Source: Corynebacterium callunae DSM 20147 (GTDB taxonomy: Bacteria > Actinomycetota > Actinomycetes > Mycobacteriales > Mycobacteriaceae). From it: a stretch of DNA of 64,000 nt. Of this stretch, positions 19,263 to 27,393 are shown piece after piece. Position 1 is the stretch's first letter. Each line of letters begins with the position of its first letter. A program made the translations under genes and the position numbers. Location: NCBI RefSeq assembly GCF_000344785.1, contig NC_020506.1, positions 558,001 to 622,000 of the forward strand, given 5' to 3'. The notes beneath the pieces are model-generated. The model did not search any database, had not been told where the DNA came from, and was given only the letters and a program-made list of their open reading frames with translations.

Positions 19263-19553
19263 ATGGATATGATCCGTTATGAATTTGGTGCCATCCAAGG
19301 CGCCGCCACCGATATCAACGCAACTTCTGGCCGCATCAACTCTTTGCTTGATGGCCTTAAATCCCAATTGCAGCCTATGGTCAGCAGCTGGGAGGGTGAT
19401 TCCGCAGCTGCTTATAACGAAGCGCAGCAGAAGTGGGATCGTGCCGCTGCCGAGCTCAACACCATCTTGGCCACCATCTCCAACACGGTTGCTCAGGGCG
19501 CAGAAAGAATGTCCGATGTGAACCGTCGTGCTGCGGCAAGCTGGGGAGCGTAA
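19263..19553 (+). CDS. esxT: WXG100 family ESX protein (EsxT-like)
   Basis: The second WXG100 protein, 96 residues, with the turn W43-E-G45 (SSWEGDSAAAY) between two amphipathic helices and no signal peptide. The length is typical. GAAAGGATAA lies before the ATG. It is the last gene of the ESX-4 transcription unit, and a strong terminator follows. In M. tuberculosis the esxT gene is next to rplM; here two insertion sequences separate them. Confidence 0.9.
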   Translation: MDMIRYEFGAIQGAATDINATSGRINSLLDGLKSQLQPMVSSWEGDSAAAYNEAQQKWDRAAAELNTILATISNTVAQGAERMSDVNRRAAASWGA

Positions 19554-19647
19554 TTGGACTATTAAAAACCAGCAAGTTGCGCACTGTTAAAAAATATTAG
19601 CCACCAGGCAAAAGACTTACCCCGTCTAATACAGTGCATACTTAAGG

Positions 19648-19691
19648 CCGTTGCAGTTTTTCCCTAATGGGAAAGGTGCTGCAACGGTTTT
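19648..19691 (+). terminator. Rho-independent terminator after esx genes
   Basis: CCGTTGCAG (19648-19656) pairs with CTGCAACGG (19679-19687), with an inner TTTCCC/GGGAAA stem, followed by TTTT. It ends the eccC-esxT transcript. Confidence 0.9.
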
Positions 19692-19720
19692 GGGGTTACC
19701 CGCAAGTCGTGGACAGTTAG

Positions 19721-20621
19721 TTAAGCAACATTTTCCAGGACAGTGACATCTGCCTGGTGGTATGCATTCTCGAAATCAACCGGGCTCTGATACCCAATCG
19801 ATGAGTGCCGGCGCTGCCGGTTGTAAAAGATCTCAATCCAGCGTGCAACCTCACGACGAGCTTCGTTCCGGGTGACCCATTTTCGCCGGTCGTAGAACTC
19901 AGTTTTCAACGTCGACCAGAATGACTCCGCCATCGCGTTATCAAAGCAGACTCCGGTACGTCCCACCGACTGATCAATATGAAGCTCTTGGCAGACCTGG
20001 TAGAGCTGCTCACTGGTGAACTGCGTTCCACGATCTGCATGGAAAACAAGGTCATCAGGGACCTCACCACGTAGTGTGTGCGCCATCCGCAGCGCCCGTT
20101 CCACCAGGTCAGTGGTGTGAGTGGCATCCATCGCCCAGCCCAGCACTCGGCGGGAATGTCCATCCCGGATTGCACACAGATACAGCCAGCCTTCGTAGGT
20201 CACGCAGGTATGTGGTATCCGAGATCCAGACTTTGTTGAGTTCACCTGCGTCCCAGGTACGTTTCACCAGATCTGGGAAGCTGTGGGTGGAGGTGCCCGG
20301 GATCGTGGTCACCGGCACCCATGACCTTGGCGAGATGCCCTCGATCCCCATCCGGCGCATCGCTTTGGCCACGGTCTTTTTATCCACGAGGATTCCCTCA
20401 TCATGCAGGTCACTGGTGATCCTGGGTGATCCGTAGGTCTGGCCTGATGCGTCCCAGAACGTCCAGATCTTCTCATCGAGCTTCTTCTGGAACTCCTCCC
20501 GGGAATCCTGCCCGGCGGCTTTCCTGTCCTGAATTTCAGCCCACTTATAGTACCCAGACCGAGACACCTTCAACAGTCTGGCCATCCGGGAAACGCTGTA
20601 GCTCGCCTTCTCCTGGTGCAT
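19721..20621 (-). pseudogene. IS3-family transposase OrfB, frameshifted
   Basis: The rve-type DDE integrase half of an IS3 transposase. The N-terminal part (20621 to about 20200) has the HTH_21 region and runs to WISDTTYL. The C-terminal part (about 20245 to 19721) continues in another frame with YEGWLYLCAIRDGHSRRVLG, VFHADRGTQFTSEQ, and the catalytic-glutamate region AESFWSTLKTEF. The break lies between about 20190 and 20245, next to the first catalytic aspartate, so a complete transposase cannot be made from this copy without recoding. Confidence 0.85.
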
Positions 20622-20635
20622 CAGTTGGAAGCATT

Positions 20636-20941
20636 CTACTTTGGATGCTTGCGAGCGAAGAAGGCTGCTGCTTTTCCCAAGAACTCGTTGTCCATTTTCA
20701 GTTCAGCGATTTCCTTGCGCAACCGGGCAAGTTCGGCCCGTTCATCAACTTCCAGCTCCCCTGTGGGGAGCTCACCGCTGCGTTCACGTTCAGCTTTCAC
20801 CCAGCGGCCCAGAAGTCCTGGATTCACATTCAATTCGCGGGCGACTGCCGCGGCTGACCGGTCAGTATCGATGACCAATCGGGCGGCTTCCTGCCGGTAC
20901 TCCGGGGTGTACTTTTTCCTTGTAGACATAGTGGTTGACAT
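20636..20941 (-). CDS. IS3-family OrfA
   Basis: A 101-residue helix-turn-helix protein, the DNA-binding half of the IS3 transposase. It has MSTRKKYTPEYRQEAARLVI, a trihelical domain and a C-terminal leucine-rich coiled coil (LARLRKEIAELKMDNEFLGKA). The stop is 15 bases before the OrfB start. It is intact, but its partner OrfB is broken. Confidence 0.85.
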   Translation of the reverse strand: MSTTMSTRKKYTPEYRQEAARLVIDTDRSAAAVARELNVNPGLLGRWVKAERERSGELPTGELEVDERAELARLRKEIAELKMDNEFLGKAAAFFARKHPK

Positions 20942-20994
20942 CCTCCTTGATGAGCCTGTGGCCCATCGTCATTGGGTGATGCTCCTATGTTGTG

Positions 20995-21180
20995 TCAAGC
21001 AGTTTGAAGGAATTCTTCGTAGGTTGACTTCAACTCCGATAGCCGACGTTTGCCGGTTTCAATATCGCTAATTCTTGCTGGAGCACATCCAAGTTTCCTG
21101 GCGACTTGGGTTTGTGAAAGCCCTTTTTTCGAGCGCAGAGCTCTGAATTCATCGCTACTTAATCCACTGGATTGTTTCAC
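20995..21180 (-). CDS. Small XRE-type helix-turn-helix protein, probably a fragment
   Basis: From GTG at 21180 the frame encodes about 61 residues with a clear XRE-type helix-turn-helix (ALRSKKGLSQTQVARKLGCA, then ARISDIETGKRR). It lies between the IS3 and IS110 elements. Its 5' end overlaps the IS110 transposase 3' end, and its stop codon falls in the apparent IS3 terminus, so it could be what is left of an older regulator gene cut on both sides. It could also be a small antitoxin-like regulator. No partner gene is visible. Confidence 0.5.
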   Translation of the reverse strand: MKQSSGLSSDEFRALRSKKGLSQTQVARKLGCAPARISDIETGKRRLSELKSTYEEFLQTA

Positions 21181-22225
21181 AGGTCGCCCCAGGCACAGCA
21201 CTTGATAGATCTCCTAAGACAATGGCGCGTTTTAAGCACCGCATAATTTCCTTCTTCGACAATCCTTCTTTGGTTCGACGTTGCACATAGTCCCTGGTGC
21301 GTTCATCGTGACACATCCTGACCAGGACAATGCGATGCAGTGCGGCGTTGGCTTGGCGATCACCACCTCTATTTAACCGGTGCCGGTTCGTCCGTCCGGA
21401 ACTCGCCGGAATAGGTGCAACGCCCCACAGATGCGCCAACGCAGCCTGGGAACGGATCCGCTGTGGATTTTCACCGACGCTCACAATCAATTCTGCGGCA
21501 GTAAGCGCCCTGCAGCCGAAAACTTGTGTTACCCCAGGATTGATTACCTCGACCAGATCGGTGATCTTGTTATCGAGTTCATCGCATTGCGCCCGCAGCA
21601 TGTTGTAGGTGGTAGCCAAACTCTTCAAACTGATCAAGGTGCCATTGATCGGATCAGTGACATCTGCAGGTGGGCGACACCGCGACAAAGTCATAATCAG
21701 GGTGGGAGTCGCCATCGTCGCATAACGCTGTCGAACAGTCACGGGGGCCGTGACCAGCAAAGACTTGATGAGAGTTACTAGTTTTGCCGCTGTAGCAACC
21801 AGTTGATGGCGGGTGATCTGGAGCATGCGTAGTGACTCCACCGGCCCTGTGGTGTCTTTCGGCGTGCTCAATGCTTGGCCGGTGAGCACCTGCCGGGCGG
21901 CAGCAAGTGCGTCGACGGGATCTGATTTGCCATCCCTGCGTCGAAGGGCCCGGGTGGGACGCAATACCTCGAAAACTACATGTCCATGATCAATGAGATG
22001 CCGGGTCAGGGCAGCTCCGTAGGAGTTAGTACCTTCTACCCCGACGACTGTGACTCGGTGAGCGGTGAGGAACTCGGTGACGTGGCGGTAGCCGTTGCTG
22101 GTGGTGGGAAAGGTATCGGTGGCGAGGTGTTTACCAGTCTCGGTCACGATGGCCACGGTGTGGGTATCGGTGTGGGTATCGATGCCGGCTACGGGGCCAG
22201 CAATGTCGATGGTTGGTGTGGGCAT
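21155..22225 (-). CDS. IS110-family transposase
   Basis: A DEDD/serine recombinase of the IS110 family. From ATG at 22225 the product has 356 residues. It has the N-terminal RuvC-like domain (AGIDTHTDTHTVAIV, VGVEGTNSYG, RRDGKSDPVDALAAA) and the C-terminal Transposase_20 domain with the serine region PASSGRTNRHRLNRGGDRQ. The frame is open as far as 22348, but the extra N-terminus is not family-like. The last 20 residues (VLGDLSSAVPGATC onward) do not look like the family, so the 3' end may be cut. It is the only insertion-sequence transposase in the window with an unbroken frame over the catalytic domains. Confidence 0.88.
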   Translation of the reverse strand: MPTPTIDIAGPVAGIDTHTDTHTVAIVTETGKHLATDTFPTTSNGYRHVTEFLTAHRVTVVGVEGTNSYGAALTRHLIDHGHVVFEVLRPTRALRRRDGKSDPVDALAAARQVLTGQALSTPKDTTGPVESLRMLQITRHQLVATAAKLVTLIKSLLVTAPVTVRQRYATMATPTLIMTLSRCRPPADVTDPINGTLISLKSLATTYNMLRAQCDELDNKITDLVEVINPGVTQVFGCRALTAAELIVSVGENPQRIRSQAALAHLWGVAPIPASSGRTNRHRLNRGGDRQANAALHRIVLVRMCHDERTRDYVQRRTKEGLSKKEIMRCLKRAIVLGDLSSAVPGATCETIQWIK

Positions 22226-22500
22226 GATGTTCACGGGCTTTCTGAAGTCGTCGGATACGGTGATCCGCATATCCGGAGCTTCAGACAGACAAGACGCTGA
22301 TGGGACTACTACCATGACACCTGCCAGGGTGGTCACGGAAACGGTCACGCTCCTATTAGGTCATGACCGAAGCACCGGATCGCGGTACGGGATCGGAACC
22401 ATTCCGAAAGACAGATCACAGGCAAGGCACACAGTGTGGCCAGTCCACTTTAGGGTCATTTCGGATGGCTCCGATCCCGTACTCCCATTATCAGCGTCCA
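22226..22500 (-). other. Non-coding 5' flank of IS110, candidate bridge-RNA region
   Basis: About 275 bases without a convincing gene lie upstream of the IS110 transposase. In IS110-group elements this left non-coding end encodes the bridge RNA that pairs with donor and target DNA. I see a large imperfect inverted repeat at 22386-22481. I have not derived guide loops, so the RNA call is an inference from family knowledge only. Confidence 0.35.
22386..22481. repeat. Imperfect inverted repeat beside IS110
   Basis: The left arm 22386-22409 starts TACGGGATCGGAACC. The right arm 22459-22481 ends CCGATCCCGTA. The arms differ by one substitution and one indel over about 24 bases and enclose about 49 bases. 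It could be the insertion target, part of the element's RNA-coding end, or a long hairpin from the original chromosome. Confidence 0.7.
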
Positions 22501-22539
22501 CTATTCGAGGGTAACCTCAGTTTTTGGTTTTTAGGACAC

Positions 22540-22699
22540 TTCATAGTACAGTTTAATCTTTGTGTGTGGAGTCTGATCTTCTCTTCCTTGTGGGGGTGTA
22601 GACAGCAGGACATGTGCGGGTCACCACCGGCCGCCGTCATGAACCCTTCCAAGCACGTTTCTGGCTGGCAGTTCTAGACAGACTTATTAAGGAGTCATT
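22540..22699 (+). promoter_or_regulatory. rplM promoter and leader
   Basis: A -10-like TTTAAT at about 22551 (in CAGTTTAATCTTTG) is followed by a leader of roughly 130 bases that includes GGGTCACCACCGG and AAGGAG just before the TTG start. Ribosomal protein leaders are often autoregulated, but I see no named RNA family here. The IS110 insertion lies only about 50 bases upstream of the promoter. Confidence 0.4.
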
Positions 22700-23143
22700 T
22701 TGTCTACTTACCACCCAAAGAGCGGTGACATTACCCGTAAGTGGTACGTCATCGACGCCACTGACGTGGTGCTGGGTCGCCTGGCTACCCACGCCGCTGA
22801 CCTGCTTCGCGGCAAGGGCAAGCCTTTGTTCGCACCTAACGTTGACTGCGGCGATCACGTTATCGTTATCAATGCTGACAAGATTGCAGTCACCTCTAAC
22901 AAGCGTGACCGCGAAATGCGTTACCGCCACTCCGGTTACCCTGGTGGACTTAAGTCCATGACCCTGGGTCGTTCCCTGGAGCTGCACCCAGAGCGTGTTA
23001 TCGAAGAGTCCATTGTTGGCATGATGCCACATAACAAGCTCACCGGCGCTTCTGCAAAGAAGCTGCATGTTTTCGCAGGCTCCGAGCACCCATTTGCTGC
23101 TCAGAAGCCTGAGACCTACGAGATCAAGAAGGTGGCCCAGTAA
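22700..23143 (+). CDS. rplM: 50S ribosomal protein L13
   Basis: L13 is an early-assembly protein of the large subunit. The 147-residue product has the family pattern [36 protein letters not shown] and MLPHNKL-type sequence ([10 protein letters not shown]). Start is TTG at 22700 with AAGGAG at 22689-22694, correctly spaced. The stop TAA overlaps the rpsI ATG (TAATG), so the two are translationally coupled. The downstream neighbour in relatives is glmM; here it is separated by an 11-kb island. Confidence 0.97.
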   Translation: MSTYHPKSGDITRKWYVIDATDVVLGRLATHAADLLRGKGKPLFAPNVDCGDHVIVINADKIAVTSNKRDREMRYRHSGYPGGLKSMTLGRSLELHPERVIEESIVGMMPHNKLTGASAKKLHVFAGSEHPFAAQKPETYEIKKVAQ

Positions 23144-23691
23144 TGTCCGAGCCTATCCAGAACGAGAACGTAGAGAGCAACGTCGCTGACGCTGCTGACA
23201 TCGCTGCAGCTGCTGCTGCAACCGAGGAGTTCACCAACACCATCGGTGATGCAATTGCTACCTCCGCCGAGGAAGAGACCGCTGAGGCTGCTCCAGTAGT
23301 ACTCGATGGCCCAATCCAGACCGTTGGTCGCCGTAAGCGCGCCATCGTTCGCGTCCGCGTTGTTGCTGGTTCCGGCCAGTTCAAGTGCAATGGTCGCACC
23401 TTGGAAGAGTACTTCCCTAACAAGTTGCACCAGCAGCTTATTAAGGCTCCTCTGGTCCTTTTGGGCCGCGAGAACCAGTTCGACATCGTTGCAAACCTTA
23501 CCGGTGGCGGCCCTACCGGTCAGGCAGGCGCTTTCCGCCTGGCAATCGCACGTGCGCTTAATGCTTACAACCCAGCAGAGCGTGGCGTCCTGAAGAAGGC
23601 CGGCTTCCTCACCCGTGACGCTCGTGCAGTTGAGCGTAAGAAGGCTGGTCTGCACAAGGCACGTCGTGCACCTCAGTACTCCAAGCGTTGA
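23143..23691 (+). CDS. rpsI: 30S ribosomal protein S9
   Basis: S9 contacts P-site tRNA through its C-terminal tail. The conserved domain occupies residues about 63-182: [53 protein letters not shown] and the basic end RRAPQYSKR. The first 60 residues are an acidic, alanine-rich extension ([15 protein letters not shown]) typical of actinobacterial S9 and absent in E. coli. Start ATG overlaps the rplM stop by one base. Confidence 0.97.
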   Translation: MSEPIQNENVESNVADAADIAAAAAATEEFTNTIGDAIATSAEEETAEAAPVVLDGPIQTVGRRKRAIVRVRVVAGSGQFKCNGRTLEEYFPNKLHQQLIKAPLVLLGRENQFDIVANLTGGGPTGQAGAFRLAIARALNAYNPAERGVLKKAGFLTRDARAVERKKAGLHKARRAPQYSKR

Positions 23692-23711
23692 TATTTACTC
23701 AACGTTTGTGC

Positions 23712-23749
23712 AAACCCGTTTCGCCGAATTTCTCGGTGGGGCGGGTTTT
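23712..23749 (+). terminator. Rho-independent terminator after rpsI
   Basis: AAACCCG pairs with CGGGTTT, with an inner CGCCGA/TCGGTG-type stem, followed by TTTT. It ends the rplM-rpsI transcript 20 bases after the rpsI stop. Confidence 0.8.
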
Positions 23750-23837
23750 CCGCATTATTGGGGTTTTGTGCTGTGGGATTACCCGCGGTTGCAGCGGTGT
23801 GGGTTTGGGCGCGTATCGATCTTGGCGCAGGTTAATT

Positions 23838-24188
23838 GAACTGAATGAAAAAGACACAGTTAATCTACGATGTGGCAATAGGAATGGAAAGGGTGAAGGG
23901 TACTTCCATATAAAGAAAAATCACTTCGGTGAATGGCAGCAAGCCGCATCAATCGAGGGGATCGGTTGGACAGAAGTTGCAGACATGGCGATAACAAAGG
24001 CTTTGACAGCTGATGAGATGTGGAAAGAAGACACAAAAAACGACACGACTTGTTATTCAAGTCAAATTTATCTCGTCGATAAGAGAAAGGGGACTATCCA
24101 TTCAACCCGCAATCCGTCTATTTTTGTGTCCAATGGGAATAATACTATTGTGACTGCTTTTACGGTACTGCGCTCGTCAAGTTTTTGA
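23838..24188 (+). pseudogene. C-terminal fragment resembling a polymorphic-toxin effector domain
   Basis: About 115 residues are readable without a credible start: the in-frame sequence upstream runs through the rpsI terminator. The segment begins ELNEKDTVNLRCGNRNGKGE, then has a histidine pair GYFHIKKNHFGEW, a conserved-looking cysteine (DTTCYSSQIYL) and an end reading NNTIVTAFTVL. The order (short linker, glycine-rich G-Y-x-H-I-x3-H motif, C, TxF near the end) resembles C-terminal toxin domains of secreted polymorphic toxins. I cannot name the family. The last residues and stop are supplied by the IS3-family copy that begins at 24169, so the gene is cut at both ends. Confidence 0.45.
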
Positions 24189-24211
24189 GACAGCTTGATT
24201 GATTTTTCTTC

Positions 24212-25147
24212 TTACGCGGCTGCTAATCCATACTGCTGCTGATATGCGGTCAAAGCACTAGCCGGTGAGAGCCCCTGGTTATTGCTATGCGGGCGGCGCC
24301 GGTTGTGACCTGCCCCTCGATGTACTCCATCACCGCGGTTCGGGCCGACAGGTGATTGTTAAAGTCGTAGTGGTGATACATTTCGGTCTTCAAATGTGAG
24401 AAAAAATTCTCCGCGACTTCCGTTATCCCAACATACCCCGGTCAATCCCATGGATTGGGTGATCTTGTTGCCGGCGCACCATGTCTGGAACTGCTCGGAG
24501 GTGTATTGCGATCCTCTATCGGAGTGAAAAATTGCGCCTTCAGGATGAAGACGCCCATGATTACGTGCCATGGCCAGCGCGTTGATCACCAACGGTGTGC
24601 GCATAGTGGAATCCATAGACCACCCCACCACCATCCGCGTAGCCAAATCGATCACGGTAGCCACATACAGCCACCCGGAACCCGTCTTTAAGTACGTAAT
24701 GTCACCAACGAGCCTGGTCCCAGGCACGGTAGCGGTAAAGTCTCGTTTCCCTTGGCTATCGAGCATATGATTTTTAATATGCTCGGTCCGGGCAGAAGGG
24801 TCACTGACCGTGGTGTTCTTCCAGGCCCGCATTCGTCTGGCACGCACTGCTAATTCGTTCATAATTGATCCCACAGTCCCAGTAGAAACTTTGACACCAC
24901 GCTGGTTGAGCAACGTGGTCAGCTGATCCCTGCCAGCCATCTGGTTGCTTTTTTCAAACTCCTGGGCAACCTCAGCCCTGAGTTCTAAATGCCTTATGGC
25001 TGTCGGAGTCAGACCCGCAGGCTTGGCCCACCGGTAATACGACGCTCTGGACATGCCCAACTTTGTGCACATCCATGTAATGGGAAACGACGCCTTCTCT
25101 TGCTCGATGAACGCTGAGAGATCCTCTACAGGTGCTTCGGCTTCCAA
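24212..25147 (-). pseudogene. IS3-family transposase OrfB with two frameshifts (copy 1)
   Basis: The DDE integrase reads well from MEAEAPVEDLSAFI through VPGTRLVGDITYL, IFHSDRGSQYTSEQF and GLTGVCWDNG. At about 24423 one extra base shifts the frame just before the catalytic-glutamate segment, which continues in another frame as AENFFSHLKTEMYHHYDF. A second shift of two bases near 24310 leads into the true C-terminus NRRRPHSNNQGLSPASAL, ending at 24212. Copy 2 carries the same two lesions, so they predate the duplication or were spread by gene conversion. Confidence 0.85.
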
Positions 25148-25373
25148 AGAAGGCGCTGGCTTTTCCCAAAAACTCGTTTTCCCGTTTCAACGCGGCGTTC
25201 TCAGCCTGCAGGGCCTTGTATTTCGCCCATTCGACTGGGTCTGGTTCATCCACACCGGCGTCTGGATGCTCGGCCCTCCAGGTTCTTACCCACGCGCTCA
25301 GTGTTCCTTCTTTGATACCCAACTCGGTGGCCACTTCCTTGACCGAGCGCCCTGAGGAGACGACGAGTTGCAC
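24972..25373 (-). CDS. IS3-family OrfA (copy 1)
   Basis: The helix-turn-helix half of the transposase: AVQLVVSSGRSVKEVATELG, then the WVRTW turn and a leucine-rich coil ALQAENAALKRENEFLGKAS. The frame runs on past the usual OrfA end for 50 residues inside orfB. The first residues have no good start in frame: the family-like HVIFTEEFKAGA precedes the GTG at 25373, and the nearest ATG is in another frame. OrfA may therefore be damaged too. Confidence 0.7.
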   Translation of the reverse strand: MQLVVSSGRSVKEVATELGIKEGTLSAWVRTWRAEHPDAGVDEPDPVEWAKYKALQAENAALKRENEFLGKASAFFGSRSTCRGSLSVHRAREGVVSHYMDVHKVGHVQSVVLPVGQACGSDSDSHKAFRTQG

Positions 25374-25466
25374 AGCTCCTGCTTTGAATTCTTCGGTGAA
25401 GATGACGTGCGATTCGACATGGAACTAATTCTCCTAGACCCTGTCTCAAATCACCATACGGGCGCA

Positions 25467-25824
25467 CGACCAACACGAATCTGACAAGCCACACTTTAGC
25501 ACTAAAACGTCATAACGTTATAGTGCTAAAACTTTTTGACGTCAAAAAATCATCACGTTTTAACGCTATAAGTTTTTTCATTAAATTACCTGATCACAGC
25601 GATCATAAGTGTTTTTAAAGAAGACTGGAATAGTTCCTCTACAAGGAGATAGATCCCTGACAGGTGAGTCTTTTACATAATGTGGTCGCACGTCAGAAAT
25701 ACAACGGTTTCCTGCGGTTTCATGCTCTTTAAGCCATTGAGAAAAGTGGGAAATGCCGTAAGAAATAGAGCGGTGCCCTAAGGCTGAATAACTCTAGGGC
25801 ACTTAATAAGGTGCTGTTGCAAAG
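25467..25824. other. Plasmid-like intergenic DNA with operator-type repeats
   Basis: No gene is visible in these 358 bases. The left third holds a cluster of inverted repeats (listed separately), and the right end holds an IS6-type terminus. The remainder, AT-rich with ribosome-site-like AAGGAG at about 25640, shows nothing I can assign. Confidence 0.5.
25495..25574. repeat. Cluster of inverted repeats and a 16-bp palindrome, operator- or centromere-like
   Basis: TTTAGCACTA (25495-25504) is inverted as TAGTGCTAAA (25521-25530). TTATAGTGCTAAAAC (25518-25532) recurs inverted with two changes as GTTTTAACGCTATAA (25558-25572). TTTTTGACGTCAAAAA at 25533-25548 is a perfect palindrome between them. 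The cluster lies about 330 bases upstream of a ribbon-helix-helix gene, the protein class that binds such sites in plasmid partition or antitoxin autoregulation. This pairing is an inference. Confidence 0.6.
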
Positions 25825-25826
25825 TT
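25810..25826. mobile_element. IS6-family-like terminus, remnant
   Basis: GGTGCTGTTGCAAAGTT resembles the terminal inverted repeat of IS6-family elements (GGCACTGTTGCAAA in IS26). No IS6 transposase is present nearby, so this would be a solo end left by deletion or recombination. Confidence 0.5.
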
Positions 25827-26046
25827 GAGTCTTGGGCCGGGGAAACCCCACCAGCGCCGCTCCATTGTTGAAGCGTTTGTCGATACCAATTCCGCCTCCA
25901 AGACTGAGGAAAGCACTATGTTCAATGTCCGCATGACCACCAGTGTGCATAGACGGTTGAAACTACAGGCATTTAAAGAACATCGCACGATGAAAGAAAT
26001 CGTAGAGCAATCAGTAGTCAGATACCTTAACGAGTGCGAAGATTGA
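25825..26046 (+). CDS. Ribbon-helix-helix DNA-binding protein (partition/antitoxin-like)
   Basis: A 73-residue frame whose last 42 residues (MFNVRMTTSVHRRLKLQAFK, then EHRTMKEIVEQSVVRYLNE) fit a ribbon-helix-helix domain: one strand followed by two helices. The first 30 residues read out of the IS6-like end (SLGPGKPHQRR), so the true N-terminus may have been replaced, and translation could start at ATG 25918. Ribbon-helix-helix proteins of this size act in plasmid partition or as antitoxins. No ParA or toxin gene is adjacent, so it is probably an orphan remnant of a plasmid. Confidence 0.55.
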   Translation: MSLGPGKPHQRRSIVEAFVDTNSASKTEESTMFNVRMTTSVHRRLKLQAFKEHRTMKEIVEQSVVRYLNECED

Positions 26047-26229
26047 TTTACAAATACACAAATATATGTGTATTTGTAAATCAAGAGAGAAATTCTTGTT
26101 AGTCCTAAACTGGCTAGATTAGTTGCATACAGGTTGAAGGATCACGTGGTGGAGTTCCGGACGGGACTTACGTCTGGAAGTAAGAAATAGCCCGGACGCG
26201 CTACGGATGATGACGAAGGAGCCCTATCC

Positions 26230-27387
26230 GTGTCGAGACTGACGGAACTGCTGCGGCAGGTGCGCAAGGCGGACGCGCAACTTGGTACTGACCTGGAAGC
26301 CGAGGTCGCTGCGCTGACCAAGCGTCGCACCTTCGGGCTCGTCTTTGAGCAGCATCAGCCTGAGGCTGTCGAGCTGCCCGGCAGGGTCGTCCGTCGCGGC
26401 GACAAGGTGCGGGTGCTGCCTCCGCGAGGGGGGACAAAGGCAGGTGACCAACGGCTGTGGCGGACAACTCGGATCGAGTGCGTCGACGGGCAGCGTGTGG
26501 CTCATCTCGCGGAGCTCGACGTCGAAGAACCCGAGACTCGGGCAGTGCTTGCCGACGACGTGGTGGTCGTCGCGGAGTTCCGGGATCGCATCTACCCCGG
26601 CCTGGTGGAGACAGGCAGGGTTGAGCGGGGCGGCGACAAGCCGTTCCACACGGTCGTCAACGCTGAGAACTACCACGCGCTGGAGATGCTGACCTATACG
26701 CACCGGCATTCCATCGACGCCATCTACATCGACCCGCCGTACAACACCGGGGCGAGGGACTGGAAGTACGACAACGATTACGTCGCGAGTGATGACGACT
26801 ATCGACACTCGAAATGGCTGGCGTTCATGGAGCGACGGTTGAAGATCTGTCGGGAGCTCATGCGTAGCGATGCTACTCTTGTGGCAACTATCGATGAGCA
26901 TGAAGTAAACCGTTTGGGCGTGTTGCTAGATCAGCTCTTCCCGGAATCTACGCGGCAACTCGTCACAATTGTCAACAACCCTAAAGGCGTTACTCAGGGA
27001 TATCTTTCGAGGGTCGAAGAGTATGCGTTCTTTGTATTTGGTCCTGACGCGCGAATCGGTTCGGTCGATGACGACCTTCTGACGCATCGAGACATGGCCG
27101 ATGCTGAAGGGGAACTGCAGAGGCCTCGATGGAAGGGGCTCTTGCGGTCGGGCGACGACTCGCTTCGAGCTGACCGTAAAGATATGTTCTATCCGGTGTG
27201 GTTCGATGAGTCGACTGGGCGACTCAGCCACGCGGGCGAAGCATTGCCACTTGACGAAACTCCTGACTTCAGTCCGCAGGATGGCCTGACGCCGATCTGG
27301 CCTATTAGGCGGGACATGAAGGAGGGGCCTACCCGGGCAGCGCCACGCCGTTCGATCCTTGACTACGCGCTACACCCTCATCTGTGA
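26230..27387 (+). pseudogene. Type III restriction-modification DNA methyltransferase (Mod), C-terminally truncated
   Basis: Mod subunits of type III systems methylate adenine at N6 and provide target recognition. The frame starts at GTG 26230 after AAGGAG. It contains the catalytic motif AIYIDPPYNTG (Asp168-Tyr171), the LMRSDATLVATIDEHEV region and part of the target-recognition domain. In this beta-type arrangement the SAM-binding FxGxG motif comes last, and it is missing. The frame instead ends in ALHPHL, encoded by the end of an ISL3-family element. No Res subunit is present. GC content is well above that of the host genes. It is almost certainly inactive. Confidence 0.85.
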
Positions 27388-27393
27388 AGAGCC
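27370..27393 (+). mobile_element. Solo end of an ISL3-family element
   Basis: This 24-bp segment, ending CTGTGAAGAGCC, is the exact reverse complement of the terminus at 29866-29889. It also encodes the last residues LHPHL of the ISL3 transposase. It abuts the cut end of the methyltransferase gene. The two ISL3 ends point toward each other and enclose dld. Confidence 0.8.

Larger units (their letters stand above)
19710..20997 (-). mobile_element. IS3-family insertion sequence (inactive), ends approximate
   Basis: The element carries an orfA/orfB pair on the minus strand. The left end is near TGGACAGTTAG, 20 bases after the esx terminator. The right end is near TGTGTCA at 20991-20997, ahead of orfA. 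The inverted ends match only weakly (TGGACA against TGACA), so the ends may be off by some bases and one may be truncated. No target duplication is visible. The orfB frame is broken. Confidence 0.6.
24169..25466 (-). mobile_element. IS3-family insertion sequence, copy 1
   Basis: The ends TGCGCTCGT... and ...ACGGGCGCA are imperfect inverted repeats sharing TGCGC at the tip and TTTGAGACAG inside. The length is 1298 bp. It is identical to copy 2 (30211-31508) apart from about six substitutions I can see, four of them clustered near 24358-24368. The transposase frames are on the minus strand. No target duplication flanks it. Confidence 0.9.
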
